Source: Emcibacter sp. (GTDB lineage: Bacteria > Pseudomonadota > Alphaproteobacteria > Sphingomonadales > Emcibacteraceae). From it: a stretch of 24,617 nt of DNA. Within the stretch, counting starts at the first letter, position 1. Every line of letters starts with the position of its first letter. Both the position numbers and the translations under genes were made by a program. Location: positions 1 to 24,617 of the forward strand of contig JAGLJX010000050.1 of the NCBI GenBank assembly GCA_023142175.1, in the 5' to 3' direction. Shown in pieces: positions 7,831 to 16,316 of this stretch. The notes beneath the pieces are model-generated. The model had not been told where the DNA came from, made no database searches, and worked only from the letters and a program-made list of their open reading frames with translations.

Positions 7831-8592
7831 GTGATTACACTCCTTGGAATATTAGTGGGTTTTGGGCTGATCATTACAGCCATGCTTTACGGCGGATCAC
7901 CCATGGATTTTGTAAATATGCAATCGGTTTTGATTGTGCTTGGCGGCACAATGGCCATCACTGTCGTTAGTTTTTCACTGAAAGACCTCACACAGATCCC
8001 CGGCGCCCTGTGGCGCCTGATGTCCTATACACCTCATGACCCACAGGAAGTTGGGGTTACTATGATCCAGATCGCCGAAAAAGCCCGCACGGGTAATATC
8101 GTTGCTCTGGAGAATATTAGCAAATCCCTTGGGGATGAGCCCTTCCTGCAAAGGGGGCTGGAATTAACCGTGGATGGTGCCAATTCAGAGGAAATAGAAA
8201 ATATCCTGAAGCAGGAAATATATTCGACCTCGTCTATCCAGTCAAAAAGCGTTGACCTGCTACGCCGTTCGGCGGAAGTAGCACCGGCCATGGGCTTGAT
8301 TGGAACATTGGTCGGGCTAGTACAAATGCTAGGCAACCTCAGCGACCCCAGCACCATCGGCCCCGCCATGGCGGTGGCTCTGTTGACCACATTCTATGGT
8401 GCCATATTGGCCCATATGGTTTTAATTCCCCTGTCCACCAAAGCAGAGCGAAACTCCCATAATGAATCCACCCTTAATTTACTTTATCTGACCGGGGTGC
8501 TGTCCATCGGACGCAAGGAAAACCCCCGCCGGCTTGAAATGCAGCTTAACGCCATGTTACCGAAGACTAACCGGATCAATTATTATGACTAA
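7831..8592 (+). CDS. motA: MotA/PomA-type flagellar stator protein
   Basis: A stator A-subunit in the MotA/TolQ/ExbB family, which with a MotB-type partner forms the ion channel that drives rotation. It has 253 residues and four membrane segments: about 2-20, 31-50, 148-170 and 176-200. A large cytoplasmic loop between segments 2 and 3 holds the FLQRGLELTVDG motif typical of PomA-like proteins. Segments 3 and 4 carry PAMGLIGTLVGLVQML and the conserved AVALLTTFYGAILAHMV. The length and the compact loop fit PomA-like stators better than E. coli MotA, but the coupling ion cannot be read from this subunit. No motB follows; the next gene is flbD. The start is GTG at 7831, preceded by AGGGG about 10 bases upstream. 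Confidence 0.88.
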   Translation: MITLLGILVGFGLIITAMLYGGSPMDFVNMQSVLIVLGGTMAITVVSFSLKDLTQIPGALWRLMSYTPHDPQEVGVTMIQIAEKARTGNIVALENISKSLGDEPFLQRGLELTVDGANSEEIENILKQEIYSTSSIQSKSVDLLRRSAEVAPAMGLIGTLVGLVQMLGNLSDPSTIGPAMAVALLTTFYGAILAHMVLIPLSTKAERNSHNESTLNLLYLTGVLSIGRKENPRRLEMQLNAMLPKTNRINYYD

Positions 8593-8610
8593 AATTTCAA
8601 GGATTGATCA

Positions 8611-9984
8611 ATGCGACTGATAATTGTTGGTTCACTCGACGGACAGCTTTCGGCAGCATCCCAGATTGCGATGGGAAATGGTGCCAAGGTTATCCATGCC
8701 CCCGATGAAGGTACCGCCCTCAAGCTAATCCGCTCAAAAGGCGCGGACCTGCTGATGATTGATGTCAAATGCGACATCAAGGGGCTGCTGGATCAATTAT
8801 CTTCTGAGCATATCTCAACACCTGCGGTTGCTTGCGGGGTCGGTTCAAATTCTGATGAGGCCGTGGCCGCGATCCGCGCCGGTGCCAAAGAATATATACC
8901 CCTGCCCCCGGACCCGGATCTGATTGCCGCCGTCCTGACCGCCATTTCCGTTGATGAGCATGAATTTATCTATCGTGACCGCAATATGATGCAGGTGGTC
9001 AAGCTGGCCGATCAAATTGCCGGCAGTGAAGCCAGCATCATGATCACGGGCGATAGCGGAACCGGTAAAGAGGTCATGGCCCGCCATGTCCATAATAAAA
9101 GCCGCCGCCGCACAAAACCCTTTATCGCCATAAACTGTGCCGCCATTCCCGAAAATCTTCTGGAGAGCGAGCTTTTTGGTCATGAGAAAGGCGCTTTCAC
9201 TGGCGCCATAGCCCGCCGGGTCGGAAAATTTGAAGAAGCCAACGGTGGCACATTGTTGCTCGATGAAATCAGCGAAATGGACGTGCGCCTGCAGGCAAAG
9301 CTCCTGCGCGTTATTCAGGAACGTGAAGTTGACCGCGTCGGCGGCTCAAGTGCAGTCAAGATTGACATCCGGATCATAGCCACCACCAACAGAGATTTGC
9401 AGGAAGAAGTAAAAAACGGAAATTTCCGCGAAGATCTTCTGTTCCGATTAAATGTGGTTAACCTAAATATTCCACCGCTGAAAGATCGTCCCGAAGACAT
9501 CCGGGCGCTCTGTAAACATTTTGCCATCAAATATGCCGAATTTAATGCCTTGCCCCATAAAAAAATAACCGACAGTGCCATGAAGGTGTTGATCAATCAT
9601 AATTGGCCCGGCAATGTGCGTGAACTTGAAAATACTATTCACAGGGCAATTTTGCTGGTGGTTGGTACAGATATTAACGCCTCTGATATTGTATTGCCAG
9701 ATGGCAAACCTCACATCGAAATCCAATCCGGCGCTTCACTTGATGATATGCACACCCCGGAAGGGACGGAACCGCTTGCCGCCGCTTCTCTGATCGGGCG
9801 AACCGTAGCCGATGTGGAAAAAGATCTGATTATTGATACCCTGAAACATTGTCTGGGTAATCGTACTCATGCGGCCAATATTCTGGGCATTTCCATAAGA
9901 ACATTGCGCAACAAACTTAATATATATATGTCTGACGGCGTTAATGTTCCGGGGCCAGGAACGCCAGCAGTGCCCAATTTATGA
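8611..9984 (+). CDS. flbD: Sigma-54-dependent flagellar regulator FlbD
   Basis: A bacterial enhancer-binding protein that activates sigma-54 promoters of late flagellar genes and, in Caulobacter, represses fliF. Of the 457 residues, 1-115 form a receiver-like domain that lacks the normal acidic pair after strand 1 (MRLIIVGSLDG). The AAA+ domain spans about 120-345, with Walker A GDSGTGKE (147-154), the sigma-54 contact loop GAFTGA (194-199), Walker B GGTLLLDEI (212-220) and the sensor segment FREDLLFRLNVV. The C-terminal Fis-type helix-turn-helix contains GNRTHAANILGISIRTLRNKL. It sits between the stator gene and flhA, AAGGA precedes the ATG, and flhA follows after 31 bp. This is the usual place of flbD in alphaproteobacteria. 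Confidence 0.93.
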   Translation: MRLIIVGSLDGQLSAASQIAMGNGAKVIHAPDEGTALKLIRSKGADLLMIDVKCDIKGLLDQLSSEHISTPAVACGVGSNSDEAVAAIRAGAKEYIPLPPDPDLIAAVLTAISVDEHEFIYRDRNMMQVVKLADQIAGSEASIMITGDSGTGKEVMARHVHNKSRRRTKPFIAINCAAIPENLLESELFGHEKGAFTGAIARRVGKFEEANGGTLLLDEISEMDVRLQAKLLRVIQEREVDRVGGSSAVKIDIRIIATTNRDLQEEVKNGNFREDLLFRLNVVNLNIPPLKDRPEDIRALCKHFAIKYAEFNALPHKKITDSAMKVLINHNWPGNVRELENTIHRAILLVVGTDINASDIVLPDGKPHIEIQSGASLDDMHTPEGTEPLAAASLIGRTVADVEKDLIIDTLKHCLGNRTHAANILGISIRTLRNKLNIYMSDGVNVPGPGTPAVPNL

Positions 9985-10015
9985 CTTTAAACAAGATAAG
10001 AAGTAATCACAGCTT

Positions 10016-12115
10016 ATGAGTGACACGGCCACCAATAGCCCCTCCGGCAATATAGGAATTATGGGACAGTTAGCCCAGCGGTCCGATATCATCATGGCCA
10101 TTGGTGTTGTGCTCATACTGGTTATTCTGTTCCTGCCTATGCCGCCGTGGTTGCTGGATGTCGCACTGGCCATTTCCTTCACTTTCGCGGTTACGGTTCT
10201 GATGACCGTCCTGTTTATTCAGACACCTCTGGAATTCAATACTTTCCCGGCAGTTCTATTGCTAACGACCATGCTCAGGCTGGCCCTCAATGTGGCCTCA
10301 ACCCGACTGATATTGTCCGAAGGGCATACCGGGTCCGCGGCCGCCGGACATGTGATTGAGGCTTTTGGTAATTTTGTCATGGGCGGCAATTTTGTCATCG
10401 GTATTATTGTATTTTCCATCCTGCTGATCGTAAATTTCATGGTAATCACCAAAGGCTCCGGCAGGATCGCCGAAGTCGCCGCCAGATTCTCTCTGGACGC
10501 CATGCCCGGCAAGCAAATGGCCATTGATGCCGATCTTTCCTCCGGCCTTATTGACGAAGATGCCGCCAGAACCCGCCGGAAAAACCTGGAAGATGAAAGT
10601 ACTTTCTTCGGTTCCATGGACGGAGCCGCCAAATATGTTCGCGGCGATGCCATTGCGGGTCTTTTGATTACCTTCATTAATATTATCGCCGGCATGATCA
10701 TCGGGGTTGCCCAAAATGGCATGTCTTTTGGCGAAGCGGCCAATACCTATACTCTGCTCACCGTGGGTGACGGACTAGTCAGCCAGATTCCGGCCCTGAT
10801 TGTCTCCACTGCTGCGGGTCTACTGGTCACCAAGGCCGGATTAACAGGCCGCACAGACCAAGCCCTGTTCAAACAATTCGGCAATTATCCCCGCGCCCTT
10901 GGGGTCAGTGCATCCATGTTGATCTGCCTGTCCCTCCTGCCCGGAATACCTTTCTTTCCTTTTGCCATTCTCGCGGCCTTGCTGGGAATAGCCACTGTGG
11001 CCCTCTCCCGACAGCAGGAAGAACGCGCAGAGGCCAAGCTACAGGCCGTAGAGGAAGAAGAACAGAAGGTAGAGCATGTGGAAGAGCCCATCACCACGGC
11101 CCTGACCATTGACCCTATTCGCCTTGAGTTAGGTTACGGCCTGCTGCCTCTGATTAATGATGATACCGGCATCCGCTTAACCGATCAGATAAGGGCACTG
11201 CGCCGCCAGCTGGCGACGGATATGGGGTTTGTCATGCCATCGGTGCGCATATTGGACAATATGCAATTACAGGCCAACAACTATGTCATCCGGCTAAAGG
11301 AAACCGATGCCGGAAATGGCGACATTCGCCCTAATATGCTGCTGGTTATGGACCCACGCGGCGAACCAGTTGCCCTGCCCGGTGAAGATACGCTGGAACC
11401 CGCCTTTCAGTTGCCCGCCAAATGGATTGAAAAAAGCATGAAGGAAGAGGCTTCTTTCCGGGGCTATACAGTTGTTGATGCTGCCACCGTTATCACCACC
11501 CATATCACAGAGGTCATCAAGGATAATATGCCGGAGCTGTTATCCTATGCCGAGGTACGGAAACTGCTTGATGATCTTGCCACAGAGCATCAGAAACTGG
11601 TTGCCGACCTTGTGCCCACCCTGATCACCCAGAGCGGTGTGCAAAGGGTTCTGCAAAATCTGCTCGGCGAGCGGGTCTCCATCCGCGATCTACCCACCAT
11701 ATTGGAAGGGGTTGCGGAGGCCTGCGGCTATACCCAGAATATCGTCATGATCACCGAACATGCCAGAACCCGCCTTGCCCGACAGATCAGCTATGAAAAT
11801 GCCGATCCAGAAGGTGTTATCCCGCTAATTAACCTGTCACCGGAATGGGAGCAGGCCTTCATGGAAGCTCTGGTGGGTGGCGGTGAAGAAAAACAGTTGG
11901 CCATGCCGCCAAGCCAATTGCAGGAATTCATCGGACTTGTGCGCATGACTTTCGAAGATCAGGCTCACGCCGGGGAACTACCAATATTATTGACCAGTCC
12001 CATGATCCGCCCATATGTGCGTTCAATAATTGAACGGTTCCGGCCTGCGACTGTGGTAATGTCACAGAATGAAGTTCATCCAAAAGTCAAAATCAGAACA
12101 CTAGGTCAGATCTAA
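10016..12115 (+). CDS. flhA: Flagellar export gate protein FlhA
   Basis: FlhA is the large inner-membrane export-gate protein; its cytoplasmic domain ring receives chaperone-substrate complexes and transfers energy for export. The 699 residues match the family length. The N-terminal 330 or so hold about eight membrane segments and the FHIPEP-family signature (TMLRLALNVASTRLIL, followed by GSGRIAEVAARFSLDAMPGKQMAIDADL). The C-terminal cytoplasmic domain starts near 360, with RLELGYGLLPLI and later TLITQSGVQRVLQNLLGERVSIRDLPTILEG. An acidic Glu-rich linker (about 340-360) joins the two. The Shine-Dalgarno sequence is weak (AAGAAG some 10 bases upstream). flhF starts 14 bp after its stop. Confidence 0.97.
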   Translation: MSDTATNSPSGNIGIMGQLAQRSDIIMAIGVVLILVILFLPMPPWLLDVALAISFTFAVTVLMTVLFIQTPLEFNTFPAVLLLTTMLRLALNVASTRLILSEGHTGSAAAGHVIEAFGNFVMGGNFVIGIIVFSILLIVNFMVITKGSGRIAEVAARFSLDAMPGKQMAIDADLSSGLIDEDAARTRRKNLEDESTFFGSMDGAAKYVRGDAIAGLLITFINIIAGMIIGVAQNGMSFGEAANTYTLLTVGDGLVSQIPALIVSTAAGLLVTKAGLTGRTDQALFKQFGNYPRALGVSASMLICLSLLPGIPFFPFAILAALLGIATVALSRQQEERAEAKLQAVEEEEQKVEHVEEPITTALTIDPIRLELGYGLLPLINDDTGIRLTDQIRALRRQLATDMGFVMPSVRILDNMQLQANNYVIRLKETDAGNGDIRPNMLLVMDPRGEPVALPGEDTLEPAFQLPAKWIEKSMKEEASFRGYTVVDAATVITTHITEVIKDNMPELLSYAEVRKLLDDLATEHQKLVADLVPTLITQSGVQRVLQNLLGERVSIRDLPTILEGVAEACGYTQNIVMITEHARTRLARQISYENADPEGVIPLINLSPEWEQAFMEALVGGGEEKQLAMPPSQLQEFIGLVRMTFEDQAHAGELPILLTSPMIRPYVRSIIERFRPATVVMSQNEVHPKVKIRTLGQI

Positions 12116-12129
12116 GGGCAAAATTAGCT

Positions 12130-13182
12130 ATGCGGTTAAAGATATTCACGGCTGATAATATGAAGGCTGCCCTCGCGAAGGTTAGGGAATCCTTGGGCGA
12201 CGACGCTATTATCCTTAATAATGAGGAAGAAAATGGCAAGGTCAAAATCACGGCGGCCATAGAAATCCCCATGGCTAAAATATCCCCCCGTAAGGCGCCA
12301 AAACCGAAACCAAAGGCCGCAGCAGTACAAAAGTCACTGAAAGAGTTGGAACGGGATAATTATTCTGAATCCATAAGCCTGTCATATTTCCTAGCCCACC
12401 ACGGGATCGAGAAAGCCATGATGCAGCGCATATTGGAAACAGTGGCCTCCTTCGATGAAGACAAAAAAATAAATGCCCTCGCCAAAGCTCTCGATATTAT
12501 GTTTCATTTCAGCCCCATCAATAACGACTATCAAAACCGGCCTATCATGCTGGTGGGGCCACCCGGTGTTGGAAAAACCGTCACCGCAGCCAAATTTTCC
12601 AGTCAGGCGGTACTGTCGGGCCGAACGGTTCGCCTGATCAATACCGATACGATCCGCACGGGCGGCACGGCCCAGTTGGAAGGTTACGCTGAAATCCTGA
12701 AAACAACGGTGATTGAGGCCCCTGAGCCGGGCCTGTTGGCCGCCGCCATTGAAATCAATAGGCAACCCGACGAATTGGTCATCATTGACACCATGGGATA
12801 TAACCCCTTTGATCGCGGTGAAATGTCCGAACTGCACGCCTTCATTCAGGCCTATGATGTGGAACCCCTATTGGTAATCGCCGCTGGCTGCGACAGCACA
12901 GAAGCTCAGGAAATTGCGGAAACCTACATGAACCTTGGCGTCAGACGATTTATCGCAACCCGCCTTGATGTTGCCCGCCGTTACGGAAGCCTGTTGGCCA
13001 CCGCCGCCTCTATGGACCTTGCCTTTGCCGGAGTAGGCATTACCCCTTACCTTGACAAAGGAATCGAACGGATCGACGCTATGAGCCTCGCCCGCCTGAT
13101 GACCCATGTTCCCGGCCGGAAAATTTTTGTGCCCCCAGAAAATGAACCACATGAAGAAGGTGAATATAATGACACCCCCTAA
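12130..13182 (+). CDS. flhF: FlhF-like SRP-type GTPase
   Basis: FlhF belongs to the SRP GTPases with Ffh and FtsY and marks where a flagellum is built. The N-terminus MRLKIFTADNMKAALAKVRESLGDDAIIL is the family's B-domain signature. An N-domain of helices follows (about 75-130), then the G domain. Motifs seen are the P-loop GPPGVGKT (143-150) and NTDTIRTGGTAQLEGYAEIL (171-190). The position of the usual DTAGR reads DTMGY (220-224), and the usual TKLD reads TRLD (277-280), so two nucleotide-binding motifs deviate. Length 350 is near the short end for the family. The final codons overlap the flhG start by 14 bp, which points to coupled translation. Confidence 0.88.
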   Translation: MRLKIFTADNMKAALAKVRESLGDDAIILNNEEENGKVKITAAIEIPMAKISPRKAPKPKPKAAAVQKSLKELERDNYSESISLSYFLAHHGIEKAMMQRILETVASFDEDKKINALAKALDIMFHFSPINNDYQNRPIMLVGPPGVGKTVTAAKFSSQAVLSGRTVRLINTDTIRTGGTAQLEGYAEILKTTVIEAPEPGLLAAAIEINRQPDELVIIDTMGYNPFDRGEMSELHAFIQAYDVEPLLVIAAGCDSTEAQEIAETYMNLGVRRFIATRLDVARRYGSLLATAASMDLAFAGVGITPYLDKGIERIDAMSLARLMTHVPGRKIFVPPENEPHEEGEYNDTP

Positions 13183-13927
13183 CGCTGCTTCCTCAAGAAT
13201 TATCACCATTGCTTCGGGCAAGGGTGGTGTTGGTAAAACATGGGTATCAACCACACTCTGCCACCTGTTCGCTGGTCAAGGCAAGCGTGTCTTGCTATTT
13301 GATGGTGATTTGGGGCTTGCCAATGTGGATATTCAGTTGGGCCTTATTCCAGAAGTTGATCTTGGGCAGGTTTTATCCGGGGCCATCACTCTGGATCAGG
13401 CCGTCACCCGCTTTGAGGCCGGCCAAGGTGGCTTTGACATTATTTCCGGCCAGTCCGGTTCCGGCACATTGGCCTCTCTGAAAAAAGAAACACTTATGAC
13501 CCTGAATAAGGATCTGAAGAAATTATCGCAAAGTTATGACCTGACGGTAATGGATCTGGGCGCTGGGGTAGAAACTTCTGTCATGACACTTTGCGATACA
13601 GCTGATCGGATTGTTGTGGTGGTAACGGCTGACCCCACATCCCTGACCGATGCCTATGCCTTCATTAAAATGAACCATTTGCGTAACCCGAAAGTAAATC
13701 TTGGTATTCTGATTAATATGGTCGAAGACCGTCACGAGGGAAAGAAGGTTTACGAGACTCTTAAAAAAGTATGCGCAAATTTTCTGGGTTTTATACCAGA
13801 TTATCTGGGCTCGGTGCGGCGTGACAAACATGTGGTTGATGCCATTCGCCATCAAAAACCACTTATGCTACGCCACCCTAAATCTATTGCTGGCGAAGAT
13901 ATGGTGGAAATCACTAAAAAGGTGTAA
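13169..13927 (+). CDS. flhG: MinD/ParA-type ATPase FlhG (FleN/YlxH)
   Basis: FlhG is a MinD-like ATPase that limits flagellar number by acting on FlhF and on flagellar transcription. The protein from ATG 13169 has 252 residues. It shows the deviant Walker A GKGGVGKT (17-24), DGDLGLANVDIQLG (46-59), the Walker B-type segment VMDLGAGVE (127-135) and a C-terminal part typical of the family (GFIPDYLGSVRRDKHVVDAI). I chose 13169 over the in-frame ATG at 13106 because GAAGAAGG lies 7-14 bases upstream and the longer version would add a segment read inside flhF with no family resemblance. It lacks the N-terminal DQAxxLR helix of many FlhG proteins. It overlaps flhF by 14 bp. Confidence 0.88.
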   Translation: MTPPNAASSRIITIASGKGGVGKTWVSTTLCHLFAGQGKRVLLFDGDLGLANVDIQLGLIPEVDLGQVLSGAITLDQAVTRFEAGQGGFDIISGQSGSGTLASLKKETLMTLNKDLKKLSQSYDLTVMDLGAGVETSVMTLCDTADRIVVVVTADPTSLTDAYAFIKMNHLRNPKVNLGILINMVEDRHEGKKVYETLKKVCANFLGFIPDYLGSVRRDKHVVDAIRHQKPLMLRHPKSIAGEDMVEITKKV

Positions 13928-13935
13928 CATGGGCT

Positions 13936-16299
13936 ATGAGTGAAATTGATGGCCCCTCAAATATCCCCCTTCAAGCAGGCGAAGCTGCCACGCGGGTAAC
14001 CCGTGCGGCGACCACATCCGATGATAGCTCCACCCAGCAGCAATCAAGCGATAAAAAAACCACAACCCCCAAAAAAAACCACGAAACCAAAGAACAGCCG
14101 GCGACCCACGAAACTGCGGTTACCATTTCCACAAGCCTGTCAAATCTTGAGGCTGGAATTAGCATAACCGCAAATTATCAGGGAATAGATGGGCAGAACC
14201 GCCCGTCAATTGTCTCTGATACCGGCACTTATGTGGTTAAGTTTGACATAGCTCACCAGCCGGATATTGATAAAATCCCCCAAGATGCCACATTGGAAAT
14301 AAGGATATTAAAGGTAGAACGGGAGATTGAAGCCCGACTTATTTACCGTGATCCAACCGCTGCAAATATCAATCCGCCGCAAATATCAATTCCGGTTACA
14401 CTGGAGCTTACCGGACTTGGCAGCGCACCGCCAACGGTCAGGTCAACCGATGATCAGAGCCATCAGCCTCCTGATAAACAGAAATTATCCTATCAGGCAT
14501 CTGACCTTTACCGGGCGGAACATATCGCCCGGGAAAGCACCACCAAGATGAATGAACTTCCCCTGCCTGCGACGACTAATTATACCCTGTATGAAAGGGC
14601 AGTCCCCCAACATGACCGCCCGGCCATCATTCGGTCTTCCATAGCGGGAAATGCCCTGCTTGCTCAGGAGCAGGCCACGAAAGTTGCAACGCAAACACCG
14701 CAGACATCATTAACCGGAGCATCAAAGGTTAAAACAGACCCTTTGACAATAGATGTTGAAAAGCTCCTGCATAAAGATATATTTTCGACCGTGATCAAGA
14801 ACATCCCCAAGGTAGCTGTGGATCTTCCTGAAATTGTCCGCAAGCATCTTGCCGCCACCACGCCTCTGGATAATCTTAAAGCGGGCAGCAATTTTACCCT
14901 GCGTATTCATTCTATAGCTATTCCGGACACGCGCCCGCAAGCAGAGGCAGAGCTGCAGGCAAAGTCAAATGCCCAAACCAACTCACCCGCCGCCACGGTG
15001 ATAACGTCCAAAACGCCCCCTCAATCACCATCAATACCAGTTGAGGCCGCCAAAAATATGGCCGCTGTGGCGCAATCGCCAATTAACGCACGCGCGGCTT
15101 TCAGCCCTCAGAAGCCGTCAACTGCGACCAGCCCCAAGGCTGAGCTTTCAGGTATTGTTATCGCGCCCGGACAAGATATTATTAAAAATTCCGATAAAAA
15201 TATATCTGCAAATGCGCCGCCCCCGGTCAACCGCCAATATGCCAGCCGATATAATCCATCGTCTTTCACCCAGCCCAACCGGGCGGGCGCAGACAAGACG
15301 CTCTATGTTGCCACACCTGTTTCTGTAATCAAATTCCAAAGCCCAGTCGAGCTTAAGCCGGGAACCGTGATTAACTTTTCCCTGCCAAAATCAGATATAC
15401 CGGTACGAGCCCACAGGGCCGTGAAAGAAGCGGCGCACCCAGAACAGAAAACTGATGTAAAACCGGCTGCCGATGCGAGTGCGCGCAGCCTGCGGGCCAA
15501 GCCTGCGCCGGAAAATCAAACCTCAGGCTGGACACCCACATCGCTGGTAACCCGACCCGACCTTCCCGCATCACCCCCATTGGAGCTTGCGCCACAGCCC
15601 TTGGAAAAACTTACCCAGGGCTGGCAATCCCTGAGCCAGATTTTATCTGTAATTCCCGCAGCGGATAGTAGTGCTGCAACCCTGAATAACAGATTACCCG
15701 GTGTACAAAGCCCCGGCCAGATGACATCAACCATGTTGTTTTTCCTCGCGGCAATGGGGGCCAAAAATCCAGCAAAAATCTGGCTCGGCTCCGTGGTAAC
15801 ACAGCAGTTGGAAAAATTGGGTCATGGAAAATTACTCACCATGCTAAATAATGATATGCAACGTATTTTCAGACTGGGGGCAGAAACCCCGCCTAATGAA
15901 TGGCGGCCGGCCCTGATACCGCTACAAGTGGGTAGTGAGGTTCACGCGATCCCCATTCTGACACGGCAGGTTCAGGATGACGACCATGAGGGGGGAAATA
16001 ATACTAATAGTGATGAAGATAATAATAAAAACGCCGCCACCCGCTTCATCGTGGAATTAGACCTAAGCCAGTTTGGCCAAATACAGATAGATGGTTTGCT
16101 AAAGGCGAAAAAACTCAATATCATCATTCGGTCAAAAATCATTCTGGCATTTGAAATGAAACAAAGAATGACCCAAATGTTTACCACAGCCCTTGAGATC
16201 AGCGGCTATACCGGCGACCTGCAATTTAGGGACAATGACCGGACTGAAATCTCAGTCCAGAATATAATAAACCGGAAAGTCCATATGTCCGGGCCATAA
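13936..16299 (+). CDS. Large FliK-like protein of unknown role
   Basis: A 787-residue protein whose C-terminus resembles the Flg_hook domain: residues about 703-766 read RFIVELDLSQFGQIQIDGLL, then a strand (LNIIIRS) and a helix ending LEISGYTG, matching the LxLxxLGxVxV-strand-helix-GY/F plan of FliK. It differs from the FliK at the window start. The rest holds three short beta-type motifs, SNLEAGISITANY (69-81), DNLKAGSNFTLRIHS (312-326) and VELKPGTVINFSLP (471-484). They are separated by Pro/Ala/Ser/Thr-rich linkers (about 335-450 and 495-555). A helical block precedes the C-terminal domain (LEKLTQGWQSLSQIL; NPAKIWLGSVVTQQLEKLG). An acidic Asn/Asp run at 680-699 interrupts the C-terminal region. 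No signal peptide or membrane segment is seen. It lies 8 bp after flhG. A hook- or rod-length role, or an export-substrate role, is inference. Confidence 0.7.
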   Translation: MSEIDGPSNIPLQAGEAATRVTRAATTSDDSSTQQQSSDKKTTTPKKNHETKEQPATHETAVTISTSLSNLEAGISITANYQGIDGQNRPSIVSDTGTYVVKFDIAHQPDIDKIPQDATLEIRILKVEREIEARLIYRDPTAANINPPQISIPVTLELTGLGSAPPTVRSTDDQSHQPPDKQKLSYQASDLYRAEHIARESTTKMNELPLPATTNYTLYERAVPQHDRPAIIRSSIAGNALLAQEQATKVATQTPQTSLTGASKVKTDPLTIDVEKLLHKDIFSTVIKNIPKVAVDLPEIVRKHLAATTPLDNLKAGSNFTLRIHSIAIPDTRPQAEAELQAKSNAQTNSPAATVITSKTPPQSPSIPVEAAKNMAAVAQSPINARAAFSPQKPSTATSPKAELSGIVIAPGQDIIKNSDKNISANAPPPVNRQYASRYNPSSFTQPNRAGADKTLYVATPVSVIKFQSPVELKPGTVINFSLPKSDIPVRAHRAVKEAAHPEQKTDVKPAADASARSLRAKPAPENQTSGWTPTSLVTRPDLPASPPLELAPQPLEKLTQGWQSLSQILSVIPAADSSAATLNNRLPGVQSPGQMTSTMLFFLAAMGAKNPAKIWLGSVVTQQLEKLGHGKLLTMLNNDMQRIFRLGAETPPNEWRPALIPLQVGSEVHAIPILTRQVQDDDHEGGNNTNSDEDNNKNAATRFIVELDLSQFGQIQIDGLLKAKKLNIIIRSKIILAFEMKQRMTQMFTTALEISGYTGDLQFRDNDRTEISVQNIINRKVHMSGP

Positions 16300-16316
16300 A
16301 ATAAGAGTGTTACTTT

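Noticed and set aside
10219..10743. 174-codon antisense open frame inside flhA
   Set aside because: A shadow of the conserved FlhA membrane region; Met/Ser-rich composition and no family resemblance.
13106..13168. N-terminal extension of flhG to the ATG at 13106
   Set aside because: It would be read inside flhF in another frame, has no family similarity, and a good ribosome site directly precedes the ATG at 13169.
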